Positions 61,944-64,000 of a stretch of 64,000 nucleotides of DNA are shown piece after piece. Position 1 is the stretch's first letter; every line of letters begins with the position of its first letter. This DNA is from Haliclona indistincta (Eukaryota; Porifera; Demospongiae; Haplosclerida; Chalinidae): positions 5,584,691 to 5,648,690 of the forward strand of contig OZ024789.1 in the NCBI GenBank assembly GCA_964017065.1, read 5' to 3'. The notes beneath the pieces were generated by a model that did no database searches, had not been told where the DNA came from, and saw only the letters and a list, made by a program, of their open reading frames with translations. Both the position numbers and the translations under genes were made by a program.

Positions 61944-62402
61944 GTGGCATTATCTATGGTCACACACACAATGCACAGTACATGGGGTTTGATCACTCCT
62001 ACCCTTACTCAGCAAAAATGCATGTCAATAACAGGAAATACAATGACTGGGTGGACTGTTGCTTTATTCAACCACAATAATGATAGCATCCAATAACTTT
62101 TAGCAGAAATAGTGAATATGACTAGCGAATACTACCCAGGGGGGCATGTTTCTGATAATACTATTCTAGGGAAATATGTTGCGGTCAATCTTCTGTGTGT
62201 CCATTGACATTTCAAGCGTAGTTGTGAATAACACATACACACATCAGTTTTCACTAAAATTGACCTGTTCAAATGAATGACTAGGTAGTGTTGAAACTGC
62301 TTTCCAGTTATCCTAAGGCGGCACATTTACAAACCCCATGGGAGACATTCTTTGATAGATCATTCCGTGTATATACAGTGTACTTTATTGGGAAAAAACT
62401 TT

Positions 62403-62942
62403 TGGCTTCTAAAAATACACTTTGTACAACATAGTTACATGTAAGATATTGGTCAATGAATAATGTTCAAGACATGTTTGCTGACCTCCGCCATTTGTAG
62501 TCTTCTTGCTTGTGCCGTCTAAAGACAAGAAGGACCAAGTGTCGACTCACCCCTCTGATCAAACTAGAGAACACAAGGATATAATATATTTACCATTTTG
62601 ATGAAAGACAACAATTTTAAATGTATGATACAGTGTGCAATGCACACGGGGCTTACTTACCTGATGATGAAACCAACACTGCAAAAACTATTCCCGACTA
62701 TTATGATTGGAGCCACTAGTAGTACTGCAAGCAGTGCAGCTGAAGGAAAACATAGAACTCAGGATCGGTTTATATACAAAATAGAATGCTTACGGGCGCT
62801 GAAGGTTAGACAATCGAGTGGACGGTGCCTCCCTCGGTCTGTAGAACAAGATCAAGTTCCTTGAAGCGATGAATCCTCTAATGGCAGCCGCCGTCGCCAA
62901 CCGAGTCAGCTGACTTGCCCCGCCTAAAGAGGGCGTGACCAT
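62403..62942 (-). pseudogene. Second copy of the small three-exon gene, stop in exon 2
   Basis: Exon 1 (ATG near 62942, donor GTAAGC near 62790) is the same as in 40458-40606. Exon 2 is eight bases longer (79 against 71) and its frame meets TAG, so the joined frame ends early. Exon 3 and the AATAAA are kept. Confidence 0.6.
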
Positions 62943-62990
62943 AGAAGGTGTACGTGTATACAAAATCTGCGGTGTGCAGGCAATATGTGA

Positions 62991-63832
62991 CCCGATTTTG
63001 GAAAACCCGGAATGTCGCGCAGATATTCGTTTTGAGTTATAAGCAACTTTAGGTAGAGTATGATCGCATACGCGATCTCGGTTTTTTGCGCTAGCTATAA
63101 AGCGCCATCCTTTAGCTACAGTTTGGTACTAGCGCCAATCTTCTGAGCGCTATGGTTGCAAAGTTACGAGCGTTTGTTTGTAGGTATTTGAATTCAGCCA
63201 TAATACGTGATACGGAGCTAATAATTGCGTTGCTATGGCAATTATTTGACGCGCGCGAACACTGCTGCACAAAGAAGGACGAGTTGCCTCCACGTTCAAC
63301 GCTCTAGCTCAAGATTGCTTCGATGAAGCAACTGCAGATAGCCTCCAGGGCTTCTCTGATGACTGCTCTTGTGATTTGTCCGAAGAATTCCTCTGGTATG
63401 TGATGAATAACAGTATCAGCACATGAATAATGTATTGCTATCACAACTGCTATGTTTAGAAAGCGATTATAGTGGCTCTTCACAAGATAAGGCTTCAATT
63501 TAATACACACACTGCTACTGCTAGCTATCCAGCTCCTTCTGGTGACAACCAATCTTGCTGCTGTACCCAGATCTAGTGAGGGAACAGAGGGTATAATTAT
63601 CGTGCAGTTTGCTTCCGGCCGGTACTACAGAGAAGGCGGCAAGTGTGAGCTTGGTCCTAGGAAGACTTCATGGTCCTAGTTCCAGAGTACTATAGAGAGA
63701 TGAGAGGATATTGTCATGAGATGAACAGAGAAGAGAAAGAACTACTAATGGGAAAGATCTTCATAGAAAACCATACTAACAAGCGCATCAGTACTCAATC
63801 TCACTCAAGCAAGCAATAGGTAAGTTGTGAAA
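62991..63832. other. Unassigned sequence at right end
   Basis: An 82-codon minus-strand frame at 63304-63552 has no recognisable feature. The plus strand near 63660-63960 has purine-rich sequence and GTAAGT at about 63820, which could be an exon end of a gene that continues to the right, but there is no family to support it. Confidence 0.4.
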
Positions 63833-63935
63833 CGTATGTGTGTGTGAAGATTGTTGTGATAGTTGTGTGTTTGTGTGTGATAATGCGTGTGTGTTTGTGT
63901 GTGTGTGATAGTGTGTGTGTGATAGTGTGTGGTAC
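63833..63935 (+). repeat. Interrupted GT microsatellite
   Basis: (TG)n with GATAG interruptions, directly after a GTAAGTTG at about 63820, a placing like the GT and AC runs after SEC13 donors. Confidence 0.85.
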
Positions 63936-64000
63936 CTAGCTTTGATATCCATTCCTATTCCTTGCTACAGATTGATAAACACATGAGAGAGAGAGACAGC

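Larger units (their letters stand above)
58409..62990. repeat. Low-copy repeat, copy 2
   Basis: Same-orientation match to 36968-40655. It lacks the TTAA element of copy 1 and contains the foldback element at 60697-61943 plus the chromo-barrel-like segment that copy 1 has lost. Sequence past 62990 (GACCCGATTTTGG) is unrelated to that past 40655, so the right border is near there. Confidence 0.85.

Overview
The window is animal nuclear DNA, most likely from a sponge of the Amphimedon type. The evidence is AT-rich sequence, short GT-AG introns, animal housekeeping genes (RRP9, SEC13), a sponge-style death-domain/ankyrin/GTPase gene and a dense load of short DNA transposons. The species is an inference; no rRNA, tRNA or bacterial feature was seen.

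Layout. 1-3298 is the 5' part of a BEL/Pao LTR retrotransposon (minus strand), inserted in an intron of RRP9 59 bp past a 5' splice site. 3358-7038 holds nine RRP9 exons (minus); the rest of the gene lies off the left edge. RRP9 and SEC13 (7332-10761, plus, 11 exons, complete) are divergent and share a 293-bp promoter gap. Then come three paralogous, very long, single-exon-like genes on the minus strand (A 11290-17028, B 28169-33919, C 50643-56405). Each encodes about 1,910 residues: RRM-like N-terminus, DEAH-box RNA helicase, and C-terminal RING-IBR-RING ubiquitin ligase. A and B are separated by two tail-to-tail POT/PTR-type transporters (18188-19747 plus; 20879-22444 minus), several fragments of that transporter, and a string of MITEs.

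Between B and C lie a decayed pogo-like transposon with a PHD-like finger, a low-copy repeat that recurs right of C, a small three-exon gene with a mitochondrial-type N-terminus, a frameshifted death-domain/coiled/ankyrin/GTPase gene, a 1.2-kb foldback element, a related protein that has lost its nucleotide-binding motifs, and a third GTPase fragment. Right of C is the second copy of the low-copy repeat, carrying a second, inverted copy of the foldback element, then unassigned sequence ending in a GT microsatellite.

RRP9 (rRNA processing) and SEC13 (COPII and nuclear pore) are housekeeping. The helicase-ligases, the death-domain/GTPase genes and the transporters look like locally expanding families. 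Near-identical blocks set in diverged sequence point to gene conversion. An immune role for the helicase-ligase plus death-domain/GTPase neighbourhood is possible but is only inference. All splice coordinates were worked out by eye from reading frame, splice dinucleotides and remembered family similarity; no search was run.
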